DNA from: Dehalococcoidia bacterium UBA6808 | GTDB lineage: Bacteria; Chloroflexota; Dehalococcoidia; GIF9; UBA5629 | Length of the DNA stretch: 8,017 nt | Reading direction: 5' to 3' | Assembly: GCA_002452695.1 (NCBI GenBank) | Contig: DKFA01000113.1 | Span: forward strand, 1 to 8,017 | Shown: positions 1 to 7,319 of the stretch, piece after piece | Layout: each line of letters starts with the position of its first letter | Numbering within the stretch: position 1 is the first letter of the stretch | Notes under the pieces: model-generated | What the model was told of the DNA's origin: nothing | The model's database searches: none | What the model saw: only the letters and a program-made list of their open reading frames with translations | Program-made: the position numbers and the translations under genes

Positions 1-1812
1 GGTGTTGATCACCAGTGTGGTCTCGTTGCCCTGCGGCGCACGCAGCAGGTCACGAGAGGCGAGGTCGATAAGGCGGAAGGCATTTTCGGGATCACCCGCG
101 GCGCCGATTCCCGGCAGGCTGCCGAACAGCCTCCTGTAGGCCTCCCTGATGATATAGAGCACGTGGTTGCGTTTCTTCCTGCCGCAGTCATACCTGCGGT
201 CGTTGAGCAGAGTGAGCGCTTCAATAGCAGTGGCTATATTGTGCGGGTCCCCGGCCAGCTCCACAATGGCCCCGCAGGCCACACGTATGTCGTCATACGA
301 CCAGTCCCGCATGCTTGAAGCTGCGTATTCATATACTGCCAGGCTGCTCCTGGTTTCGAAGCGCTTCTGGATGCTGCCGCCGATATTGCCGTTGACCCTG
401 GGCGTGGCGATGGTGAAATCGCAGGCTTCGGTACCGCCGGGCATGGGTACGGGATTGCCGAACTTGTCGGTGCAGGTCAGGCGCAACCTGCCATCCTCGT
501 TGCGCTGCAAATCGAAGATGAAGGCGCCGCCGTCGGTGTGGCTGCCGCCCCTGGCGTTCCAGTATCTGTCGGCAATGGGGCAAATACGCGGGTCCTCAGC
601 ATGCATGCCGGCCAGCGTGGCGTCGATGGCCTGCTTCTCCGAAGCGATCAGGCCGACCTGCACCTCGCCATCGCAGAAGGCGAAGACCTGCGGTCTCAGC
701 ATGGCTGTATCGGTGATGCCCATTAACTGGAAGCGTTTCTCCTCGGGCAGGCTGCGGGCAATGATAAAAAACCAGGGGCCATCCGGCGAACCATGAATAT
801 GCGCTGCCTGTATGGCCCGGTAAATACGCTGTTTTTCCGGCGGCAGTCGGTCGAAGTCAAGCTCGGAAGTAGGCGCCAGCGCCTCAATGATGTACTCCAG
901 CGGATATTGATAGGTCCGCTCCAACAAATCGAACATGAGGATAGAGACCTCGGTATCGGTGAGGAACTGCGGACGGATATGCCGTTCGGCCAGGTACTCG
1001 CACACCGAATGGTAATTGGCGAAGTCCCCATTGTGTACCAGGGCAGCATTGAGGCCTGCGAAGGGATGAGCGCCGCCGGGGTGCCAGACGCGTCCCTTGG
1101 TGGGGAAGCGCTGGTGGGCGATCCAGACATGGGCGCACAGCTCTTCTATTTTGTAATATTTGACGATGGCCTCGGCAAAGCCTACAACCTTGAGTATCAT
1201 AATATTCTTGCCTTCCGACATGACGAAGGCTTTCTGCTCGCCCAGAGAAGCATAATACTCCTGATTGAGCCTTATGCTGTTCTGGTGAACGAATTCGGCT
1301 TCGGCGTCATCCCTGCTGAGCGACAGCAGGCTGCAGTCGGCAACGAACTTATCCAGCGCTTCGTCCCTGACGCGCACGAAGTAGCGCCAGACCTCGGGAG
1401 GTTTGGCCTCCAGCCCGGCCACCTCCGTCCAATCCTCCATCGAATCGAGACGGCTGGAAGCGGCAACATTAAAAGCGGCGTTTATATATTTATTTTCCAG
1501 GTCCGGCCTGACCGATGTGTCCAGAAAAGCTATATGCAGCATGTAATGGCCTTCCAGCACCTCGCGGCTGACGCCGAGCTGCTCCGGTTTAAAACCGAGC
1601 GCTGCGATGCCACCGCCCTTGCCGTTGCCGCGGTTGTGCATCTGGCGGGAAGGTTCATAGATATGCCTGGCCGCCACCGGCTCGGTGCAGCAGAAACCGA
1701 CCACGCCACAGCCGCCTTCCTCTTCGCCTTTCCTGCCGGCATACGGCTGCCGCAAAGATTTCAACAGCTTTTCGCGTGAGAGGGTTAACTGGTTGATTCT
1801 TTCGTCGTTCAT
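1..1812 (-). CDS. Glutamate synthase amidotransferase subunit (class II GATase), 3' end off window
   Basis: Translating the minus strand by hand from ATG 1812 gives 604 codons without a stop to base 1, so the C-terminus is missing. The family hydrolyses glutamine and channels ammonia to a synthase partner. The catalytic cysteine is Cys35 in GGCGVVGF. A 34-residue leader precedes it, similar to the cleaved propeptides of bacterial GltB. HQRFPTKG (233-240) and LVHNGDF (258-264) match the glutamine-binding Arg/Thr and the Asn-Gly oxyanion motif; Cys35 to Asn261 is 226 residues, close to the spacing in GltB. TDTE (285-288) and ASEKQA (390-395) also fit. Residues from about 480 are outside the GATase fold; the last visible residues (TTLVINT) look like the approach to a GXGXG domain, which is inference. 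The start shares one base with the upstream stop (TAATG), implying translational coupling; the GCGGGG site upstream is weak. Confidence 0.88.
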   Translation of the reverse strand, partial: MNDERINQLTLSREKLLKSLRQPYAGRKGEEEGGCGVVGFCCTEPVAARHIYEPSRQMHNRGNGKGGGIAALGFKPEQLGVSREVLEGHYMLHIAFLDTSVRPDLENKYINAAFNVAASSRLDSMEDWTEVAGLEAKPPEVWRYFVRVRDEALDKFVADCSLLSLSRDDAEAEFVHQNSIRLNQEYYASLGEQKAFVMSEGKNIMILKVVGFAEAIVKYYKIEELCAHVWIAHQRFPTKGRVWHPGGAHPFAGLNAALVHNGDFANYHSVCEYLAERHIRPQFLTDTEVSILMFDLLERTYQYPLEYIIEALAPTSELDFDRLPPEKQRIYRAIQAAHIHGSPDGPWFFIIARSLPEEKRFQLMGITDTAMLRPQVFAFCDGEVQVGLIASEKQAIDATLAGMHAEDPRICPIADRYWNARGGSHTDGGAFIFDLQRNEDGRLRLTCTDKFGNPVPMPGGTEACDFTIATPRVNGNIGGSIQKRFETRSSLAVYEYAASSMRDWSYDDIRVACGAIVELAGDPHNIATAIEALTLLNDRRYDCGRKKRNHVLYIIREAYRRLFGSLPGIGAAGDPENAFRLIDLASRDLLRAPQGNETTLVINT

Positions 1813-3389
1813 TATCTTTGCCCCGCATTGTTTTCGTAATCAAGGTGCATGAGCAGGTCGGTGCGACCGCGCAGTTCCCGTACACTTCGCAGGCCGAGCC
1901 TCATCAGGATATCGACCAGTTGTTTGCGCCAGGCAGCATAAAGGTTGATCACCCGCTGAGCGCCCCATTCGAGATTGATTTGTTTGGACAGCTTTTCATC
2001 AGTGGTGGCTATGCCGCGCGGGCAGCCGCGCCCGCTTTCACAGCGGCCGCAACGTACACAGCCCAGCGCTACCAGTTCAGCCGTGCCCACAACTACGCCG
2101 TCGGCGCCCAGAGCGATGGCCTTGGCGATATCATAGGCATTGCGTATGCCGCCGCTGGCGATCAGCGTGACCTTGTCGCGCACGCCTTCCCTGGTCAGGA
2201 AGTCATGTACTTTAACGATGGCATACTCGATGGGCATGGCAATGTTCTTTTTAGCTATATCAGGCGCCGCGCCTGTTCCCCCATAGCCTCCATCCATGTG
2301 GACGATATGTGCGCCGGCCGAGTAACTGCCGACCGCCACCATATCGACATCGATGGGCGTCGAAACTTTGGCCGAGACCAGCGCGCGGCGGTTTATATGC
2401 TTGATCCAGTCCATATGTTTCTGGTGGTCTTCAATCGAGTAGACGCTATGAAAGGGGAAGGGCGAAAAGAGCGAGATGCCCGTTACCGTCTCACGCATCT
2501 GCGCCACAGCAGGAGTAACCTTATCGGCCAGCAGATGGCCGCCCAGGCCGGGCTTGGCGCCCTGGGCGTACTTAAATTCAACGATGCGCACGCGCTGGAT
2601 GGTCTCTTCGCGCACGCCGAAAAGGCCGGTGGCTACCTGTGTGATGGTATGATCATCATATGGACGCAGGTATTCAGGGTATCCACCCTCGCCCGTGCAG
2701 GTAAAGGTATTAAAGGCCGTGGCGGCACGCGCCTTGGAAAGCTGCGTCACAGTGCTCACTGAGCCAAAGGACATACCGCCGCCATACCAGGGCACATCTA
2801 TCCTAATCTGGGGCCGCCCGTCGTTGCGATGGTTCAGCTCCAGGCTGGTATCGATCTCAGCTTCGCTCAACTCTACAGGGGGCCTCACGGGGAATTTGAA
2901 CCTGAGGCGGTCGAAGCCTCCGCCCGAGTTACCGCATTCATATTCATATCCATACTCGGGGGAAGGCAGGTCGCCGGTCTCAGCCATCTTCCATGTGGCC
3001 AGAATCATATCGCCTGTCCAGCGGTAATCGCCGAGCAGTTTCACCTGCGGATTCTCCACCATGCGCAGGGCCTTCTTGGGGCAAAGATCGACACAGTAAT
3101 GGTCGGTCTTCTGACAGGAAGGGCCAATACATAAATAATTACGCGGGGCGGCAAATTTCTTGTAGCCGGGCTTAAGCACGTGTACGCCCTGCGGGCAGGC
3201 CTCAACACACTTGCCGCACAGGTCGCAATCGTCGCTGCGTCTGATGATATATTTCGCAATCTCATTACGGTAGCGGGGCGGCGCAGGTTTGATCACGCGC
3301 TCCACCTTAGCCTGCTCTACCATCGTTTTAACAGTGTTGGGCGGCAGGTTTTCTTTATCTGTTCTTTCGTGTACCAAAGAGTTTACCAA
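1812..3389 (-). CDS. gltB: Archaeal-type glutamate synthase central (FMN) subunit with ferredoxin domain
   Basis: About 525 residues if started at TTG 3389. The family condenses ammonia and 2-oxoglutarate into glutamate on FMN. The N-terminal part carries ferredoxin-like cysteines at 55, 58, 61, 65 (CDLCGKCVEACP) and 87, 92, 99, 103. The synthase domain (PF01645 type) follows, with GGGMSFG ending at 209, GAKPGLGGHL (277-286), a SIEDHQ segment, HMDGGYGGTGAAP (364-376) and ASGGI, all expected FMN and substrate motifs. Cysteines 444, 447, 450, 456 (CVRCGRCESGRGC) sit where GltB carries its [3Fe-4S] cluster. An ATG start at 3323 has no ribosome site, whereas TTG 3389 lies 6 nt after AGGAGG; the frame is open to 3458 but that start is deep inside the upstream gene. 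It overlaps that gene by 35 bp and the next by one base, so it is an operon member. No separate NADPH subunit is adjacent. Confidence 0.9.
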   Translation of the reverse strand: MVNSLVHERTDKENLPPNTVKTMVEQAKVERVIKPAPPRYRNEIAKYIIRRSDDCDLCGKCVEACPQGVHVLKPGYKKFAAPRNYLCIGPSCQKTDHYCVDLCPKKALRMVENPQVKLLGDYRWTGDMILATWKMAETGDLPSPEYGYEYECGNSGGGFDRLRFKFPVRPPVELSEAEIDTSLELNHRNDGRPQIRIDVPWYGGGMSFGSVSTVTQLSKARAATAFNTFTCTGEGGYPEYLRPYDDHTITQVATGLFGVREETIQRVRIVEFKYAQGAKPGLGGHLLADKVTPAVAQMRETVTGISLFSPFPFHSVYSIEDHQKHMDWIKHINRRALVSAKVSTPIDVDMVAVGSYSAGAHIVHMDGGYGGTGAAPDIAKKNIAMPIEYAIVKVHDFLTREGVRDKVTLIASGGIRNAYDIAKAIALGADGVVVGTAELVALGCVRCGRCESGRGCPRGIATTDEKLSKQINLEWGAQRVINLYAAWRKQLVDILMRLGLRSVRELRGRTDLLMHLDYENNAGQR

Positions 3390-4764
3390 AGGTAGCCTCC
3401 TCAAGATCTTCAAAGAATAAGGCTCGGCCGAGCTCGCCGCGCAGGCGGCGGACATCACGGATACCCATTGCGCCCATTAGCTCGATCAACTGGTCATGCC
3501 AGGCCGCAATTAGATTCACCATCCGGCCGACACCATATTGGGCGTCGATTTCATCTATCTTCGCCGGGCAGACGACCTCCTGCCCGCATTGGGGACAAAG
3601 CTGGCACTCCAGGGCGATCAGCAGCGGCAGATCCACCGTCACCAGGTCGGCGCCGCAGATTATCTGCTTGGCCATATGCTCGGCCAGGGCAATGCCACCA
3701 CCGGCCATCAGTGTAACCTCGTTTCTGACCCCGCAGGAAACAAGCGCATTATGCGCCTCGCGGACCATGTCCTTGATGAACTTCGGCTGGTTGACTCCGA
3801 TCTGATTGCCGTTCATATCGGCTACCATGTGCACAACCTCTGCGCCGGGACGGGTGGCCAGCTCGATAGCCCGCTTCACACCGGCCGCGTCCAATTGGAC
3901 ACGTACGGCAACCACCAGGTCCGGGTTGATCTGCTTCAGATCCCTGATGCGCCTGTCGATATCGCCGCTGTCGCTTATCTCAGCCAGACGTGTCTTTTTC
4001 AATATCTCCGGCCCCAGCAGAGTGACCCCGTCGCCGAAATAGAAGGCGATATTGGGCAGGTACCGGTCAAAATCGTTGCCCAGCAACGCAAGATCCCGGG
4101 AATCGGCGATCATAATAATACCGGTTTTAGCGGCCGCCTCCTTCAAAATGGGCATGAGGCTGGGACGCCTGTAAGGCTGCGGCAGCATGTCGATGATCAT
4201 GGGCATGGGAATATCCACCAGCGGGGGCAATGAACCCTCAACCCCGTCCTTATCGAAATGCAACTGCATGGGTTTGCGGCCGATGTCGACGGCAGTGCTT
4301 ATATATTCCCTGCCGTGTATGCCGTCGCGAGTCGGGCGCACGATCTCGGACATATCCGTCCACATGGAATCGAAACCCGGACCCGAGAACGGGCCGCCGT
4401 AGCCTGCGCCCGATACCGGGATTTTGGCCGTCTCGGCTTGCGACCAGGTGGTTTCGATGATGGCCGGGGTCCAGTAGCTATTGCCAAGGCGTTCGTAAAC
4501 CGGATTGGCAGCCAGCGACAGCAACCCCTTGGTACATGATTGGACACAGGAGAAACACCCCATACACTGGAAGAAAATAGCGTCCAGATCCATCATATTG
4601 CGGATATATTCGGACTCTTTCCTGTATAGATCATAGACACAGGCCTTCTTGACACAGTTATGACAACCGGCGCAGTCTTCATGCCAGTCAACCACACCGA
4701 CTTTACCTATGCGGGGCCGCCGGGGCGGTACAGGTTGTGTCTCAATTCGATATTTATCCGGCAT
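3355..4764 (-). CDS. Degenerate glutamate-synthase-like paralogue with two N-terminal [4Fe-4S] motifs
   Basis: 469 residues. The N-terminus has cysteines 31, 34, 37, 42 and 67, 70, 73, 77, a two-cluster ferredoxin-like module. The rest aligns by eye with the following gene: VVHM around 310, AGGGI at 354-358, then C387, C390, C393, C399 with exactly the same x2-x2-x5 spacing as its neighbour, and a shared C-terminus (VNLIAAWHDQL against VINLYAAWRKQL). However the GMSFG motif, the KPGxGG loop, the SIED substrate segment and GGYGGTGAAP are missing or replaced (for example HMVADMNGNQ). I infer a tandem duplicate that no longer makes glutamate but may carry electrons or support assembly of the complex. 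Its AAGGA ribosome site lies 8 nt before the ATG, and it starts 18 bp after the metF-like stop. An alternative is a separate flavoprotein activity. The fold assignment is good, the role unknown. Confidence 0.82.
   Translation of the reverse strand: MPDKYRIETQPVPPRRPRIGKVGVVDWHEDCAGCHNCVKKACVYDLYRKESEYIRNMMDLDAIFFQCMGCFSCVQSCTKGLLSLAANPVYERLGNSYWTPAIIETTWSQAETAKIPVSGAGYGGPFSGPGFDSMWTDMSEIVRPTRDGIHGREYISTAVDIGRKPMQLHFDKDGVEGSLPPLVDIPMPMIIDMLPQPYRRPSLMPILKEAAAKTGIIMIADSRDLALLGNDFDRYLPNIAFYFGDGVTLLGPEILKKTRLAEISDSGDIDRRIRDLKQINPDLVVAVRVQLDAAGVKRAIELATRPGAEVVHMVADMNGNQIGVNQPKFIKDMVREAHNALVSCGVRNEVTLMAGGGIALAEHMAKQIICGADLVTVDLPLLIALECQLCPQCGQEVVCPAKIDEIDAQYGVGRMVNLIAAWHDQLIELMGAMGIRDVRRLRGELGRALFFEDLEEATFGKLFGTRKNR
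3396..3401 (-). promoter_or_regulatory. Shine-Dalgarno AGGAGG fixing a TTG start
   Basis: AGGAGG on the minus strand is followed by six bases (CTACCT) and then TTG at 3389-3387 in the gltB frame. It lies inside the 3' end of the upstream coding region. The alternative ATG at 3323 has no such site, so this motif decides the proposed start and a 35-bp gene overlap. Confidence 0.6.
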
Positions 4765-4782
4765 ATCATTATTCCTTAATAT

Positions 4783-5685
4783 CTACAATCCTGCAGCAGC
4801 GATGATCTGCGGCAGCATAGATTCGTTGCCCCCGCACAGGATGTGGATGCCGCGCAACCCTGTCAGGCTCTTGAGCTGTCCGGCCGTCTCGGCAAAAATT
4901 TTAATTCCTTCCTTTTTCTGCGCCTCGGCACTGCCCGCCTTCTCCAGACGCTCGATGATGATGTCGGGAATGTTGAAATCCGTATATCTGGCGTTAAGCG
5001 CCCGCGCCTCTTCAGCGCCCGTCAGCGGTAGCACTCCGGCCAGGACTGCGGTCTTTTCGGTTATTCCTTCAGCCCTGGCCGCAGCCAGCCACTGTTTGAA
5101 CCCATCGACATCGAAAACAGCCTGTGTCTGGATAAAATCGGCGCCGGCCAGCACCTTCTTTCTCATCCGCAGCATGTTCAACTCCAGCGGCATAAGACCA
5201 GGGCTGGCAGCAGCTCCGACCAGCATGCCGAAAGCGCCTTTAATGGCAGTGCCGTCAATCAGTGTGCCTTCATTCATTTTCCTGACCGTGGCGATCAACT
5301 GAATTGAATCGATATCAAAGACATTGGCAGAATCGGGGCAGCCGATTAACGCCTGATGGTAACCGGAAAGGCATAAAACGTTTTTTATGCCGAGCGCAGC
5401 AGCCCCCAGCAGGTCAGACTGCAGAGCTATGCGGTTCCTGTCACGCGTGACGAGCTGCCAGACCGGCTCAACACCGGACTGACTTAGGATGACCGCAGCG
5501 GCCAGGCTGGAGAGGGCAACGCCGTAACGGTTATCGGACACGTTAATGGCCACGGCTCCTTTGCCCAGAGCCTCTGCACAGTCTTTAACGGCAGCAGCAT
5601 CAGCAGACGGCTGAGGCAAATACTCGGCTGTAACGATAAAATCCTTTCCTGCAATCTTGTTGGCAAGTCGGCTGTCAGGTTTCAT
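4783..5685 (-). CDS. metF: MetF-like methylenetetrahydrofolate reductase family protein
   Basis: 300 residues, the usual length of a bacterial MetF catalytic domain (PF02219). The family reduces 5,10-methylene-THF to 5-methyl-THF with FAD, in the methyl branch of the Wood-Ljungdahl pathway or methionine synthesis. VTAEYLPQ (18-25) places Glu21 at the catalytic glutamate of E. coli MetF. TRDRNRIALQSDLLGA (80-95) and GIKNVLCLSG (99-108) are the core barrel motifs, GADFIQTQAVFD (181-192) holds the conserved Gln, and LAGVLPL and the C-terminal GIHILCGGNE fit the family. The usual Gly-Asp after strand 4 reads Gly108-Tyr109, so the FAD-contacting Asp is absent. No MetV zinc domain is fused or adjacent. 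The ribosome site AAGGA lies 8 nt before the ATG. The 30-bp gap after mvhD suggests a MetF-MvhD pair as in acetogen MetFV-Hdr-MvhD complexes. The enzyme could instead have another substrate. Confidence 0.82.
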   Translation of the reverse strand: MKPDSRLANKIAGKDFIVTAEYLPQPSADAAAVKDCAEALGKGAVAINVSDNRYGVALSSLAAAVILSQSGVEPVWQLVTRDRNRIALQSDLLGAAALGIKNVLCLSGYHQALIGCPDSANVFDIDSIQLIATVRKMNEGTLIDGTAIKGAFGMLVGAAASPGLMPLELNMLRMRKKVLAGADFIQTQAVFDVDGFKQWLAAARAEGITEKTAVLAGVLPLTGAEEARALNARYTDFNIPDIIIERLEKAGSAEAQKKEGIKIFAETAGQLKSLTGLRGIHILCGGNESMLPQIIAAAGL

Positions 5686-5715
5686 ATCTCTCTTCCTTCA
5701 TATATTCACCGGTTG

Positions 5716-6144
5716 TTATTCTTTATCCAGCTCGGATTCGTCTAAGGCGTATTCCTTGCTGGGCACCGCCTTGATTTGTGAGCGGAACTGCTCTATCCGC
5801 TGCAATACATATTCCAGGCCGCTGTCGTTCATCTGTATAACAGTCACCCGCCCTTTGCCCAGGCCGGCCTCGTCCAGCAGGGCATCCACGGCTTCCACCC
5901 TCTTGCTGGCACGCAGATTGCCTTCCAGGTAGCGGCATTCGCCTGACTTGCAGGTCACAACGGCCACGCCATCGGCCCCTTTCTCAAAGGACTTGATTAG
6001 ATAGGGTATGTCCAGCTTGCCGGAACAGGGCACAGGGAAGACCTTCAACTCATCGCCGTGATGGTTGAAGCGCCTCGCCAGCTCATCCGGATCAATGCTG
6101 GTCGAGCAGCAGAACAGGTGTATTTTTAAAGTCTGGTTATTCAC
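5716..6144 (-). CDS. mvhD: MvhD/FlpD-like iron-sulfur electron-transfer protein
   Basis: 142 residues from GTG 6144, matching the roughly 140-residue length of MvhD (PF02662). MvhD carries a [2Fe-2S] cluster and passes electrons between a hydrogenase or dehydrogenase and HdrA-type flavoproteins. Recognisable blocks are HLFCC (9-13), PCSGKLD (39-45), FEKGADGVAVVTC (53-65), GECRYLEGN (68-76) and LGKGRVTV. Candidate cluster ligands are Cys12, Cys13, Cys40, Cys65 and Cys70. The N-terminal motif is short: the family's second W-C after the CC is replaced by STS. GTG 6144 is preferred because AAAGGG (6159-6154) stands 9 nt upstream and the family N-terminus starts here; a TTG at 6192 is in frame but adds a non-conserved leader with no ribosome site. 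No HdrABC or hydrogenase gene is in the window, so its partner is probably the MetF-like protein or the glutamate synthase. Confidence 0.85.
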   Translation of the reverse strand: MNNQTLKIHLFCCSTSIDPDELARRFNHHGDELKVFPVPCSGKLDIPYLIKSFEKGADGVAVVTCKSGECRYLEGNLRASKRVEAVDALLDEAGLGKGRVTVIQMNDSGLEYVLQRIEQFRSQIKAVPSKEYALDESELDKE

Positions 6145-6153
6145 TTTGTCACA

Positions 6154-6159
6154 CCCTTT
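6154..6159 (-). promoter_or_regulatory. Shine-Dalgarno AAAGGG supporting a GTG start of mvhD
   Basis: AAAGGG on the minus strand lies 9 nt before GTG 6144-6142. It supports the shorter 142-residue product over the TTG at 6192. Confidence 0.5.
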
Positions 6160-6237
6160 AATTACATATTTTAGGTGAACCGTGTCCAGCAAACACGGGA
6201 GCTAAACACAAACAGCAAAATTGCTTAACGGCGCTTT

Positions 6238-7239
6238 TCATTTGAATAACTCCTCGAACCTGACCAGGTCACTGTACTCCACAACCGTGCTCATGGGGAA
6301 ATACTCCACGTCTATGCCGGCCTCTTCCACGGCTGCGATGGGGTTCAACCCGCCTATCAATACCATCGCCGTCCTGTTCCGCCCCACCGGCATCTCACAG
6401 ACAGGTTCATTGGCCTGGCCCAGGGCCAGGATACCATGCAATCTGGCATCCTTCAGCTTTTGCGCAGTCTCCTCTACGATCGGCCTGCAGACAGATAACA
6501 TCTCGCGAAAATTGGCCAGTATGCTGCCGTTTCCGGTTCCCACCATCTGCGACACCGAGGTCATCCTGGCTTTGATAAAAATGACCGATGGATCAAGAGA
6601 ACACCCATCATAATTGACCAGCTCGGTAAACCGCAGAGGATTACCAGCCTGCATTTGCAAAAGCCCGCCAAACCTTGAATTCAGCGGCACACCCAGTTTG
6701 AGCAGAGCGCCGTTGATCACGATACTGCAGACCGTGGCCAGCGCCACTTTGCCCTGAGGAACGATATAATCCCCGATCTTCTCACCGCTGGGGACCTTCA
6801 TCACCAGGTCGCTGACGCAGAGGTTTCGGGAGAAAACAGGGCGCATGATATGCAGGGCCTTATTGAAGGCCTGCTTGCTGATGACGGAGACATTGACGGG
6901 GACAAACCCGGTCTTCCTGTTCACATCGAAGGTGGTGCGGAAAGCCAGCCATTCGATCCTTGAAATAGCAAAACCAACCTTGTCCTTGACCAGTCCCTGC
7001 TTGAGCTCCTTCAGGCCAAGCTCAGTGATCTGACGGCCGTCCCGCCAACCTGCCAGGCGTGTCAGACCTTGTTCGTCAGTCAGCTTAAGGTGGTAGCGTA
7101 CACCTCTGGCGCCAAGGTCAATGCCCATATTCTTCAACTGGCGCGCTATAACCACCGACCCCAGAGGCCTGGGATTACCGGCCAGAATCTTAAGGATCGA
7201 CTGTGTTTTTCTTTCTGCAAACTGCGTTTCAAATGTCAT
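6238..7239 (-). CDS. nrpR: NrpR-type transcriptional repressor, single effector domain
   Basis: 333 residues. The N-terminus (about 8-80) is a winged helix: ERKTQSILKILAGN, then GARGVRYHLKLTDEQGLT as recognition region, and DGRQITELGLKEL. Residues from about 88 form one NrpR effector domain (DUF128, PF01995), with GFVPVNVSVI (111-120), GTGNGSILANFREM (234-247), CEMPVGRNRTAMVLIGGLNP (281-300) and EAGIDVEY. NrpR in methanogens represses nitrogen-assimilation genes and is released by 2-oxoglutarate. Methanococcus NrpR has two effector domains; this has one, like NrpRI of Methanosarcina and the bacterial homologues. Its neighbours are glutamate synthase genes downstream, fitting nitrogen control. 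The start ATG is about 26 nt from the predicted transcription start and has no clear ribosome site. An operator-like box overlaps its promoter, suggesting autoregulation. The gap to mvhD is 93 bp with no convincing terminator, so co-transcription is possible. Confidence 0.88.
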   Translation of the reverse strand: MTFETQFAERKTQSILKILAGNPRPLGSVVIARQLKNMGIDLGARGVRYHLKLTDEQGLTRLAGWRDGRQITELGLKELKQGLVKDKVGFAISRIEWLAFRTTFDVNRKTGFVPVNVSVISKQAFNKALHIMRPVFSRNLCVSDLVMKVPSGEKIGDYIVPQGKVALATVCSIVINGALLKLGVPLNSRFGGLLQMQAGNPLRFTELVNYDGCSLDPSVIFIKARMTSVSQMVGTGNGSILANFREMLSVCRPIVEETAQKLKDARLHGILALGQANEPVCEMPVGRNRTAMVLIGGLNPIAAVEEAGIDVEYFPMSTVVEYSDLVRFEELFK

Positions 7240-7271
7240 GGCATTTACGGTTTATGGAAGCCGATTTCCGT

Positions 7272-7300
7272 ATTATAATAACAAATACAGTTGAAGTCAA
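7272..7300 (-). promoter_or_regulatory. Sigma70-type promoter of nrpR
   Basis: Minus strand: -35 TTGACT (7300-7295), 17-bp spacer, -10 TATAAT (7277-7272). The start point is expected near 7265, giving a leader of about 25 nt to the nrpR ATG. A TTTCCGTATTA box (7265-7275) covers the -10 and start point, well placed to block polymerase. Confidence 0.75.
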
Positions 7301-7319
7301 GAAGATGGCTTTTATATGG

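Noticed and set aside
793..1779. 328-codon plus-strand open frame (also 167-796)
   Set aside because: It lies antisense to the amidotransferase gene, whose frame is open throughout with clear catalytic motifs. The plus-strand translation has no family features.
1818..2762. 314-codon plus-strand open frame
   Set aside because: Antisense shadow of the canonical gltB gene, which carries the FMN and cluster motifs in the minus frame.
3538..4233. 231-codon plus-strand open frame
   Set aside because: Antisense to the degenerate GltB paralogue; no recognisable motifs.
6190..6192. TTG as start of the MvhD-like protein
   Set aside because: It adds 16 non-conserved residues and has no ribosome site; GTG 6144 has AAAGGG at proper spacing and matches the family length.
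6180..6198. Small hairpin CCGTGT / ACACGG between nrpR and mvhD, and TAAAAT as a -10 (6173-6168)
   Set aside because: The stem is only 6 bp with no U-run, and no matching -35 lies at the right distance, so neither a terminator nor an operon promoter is supported.
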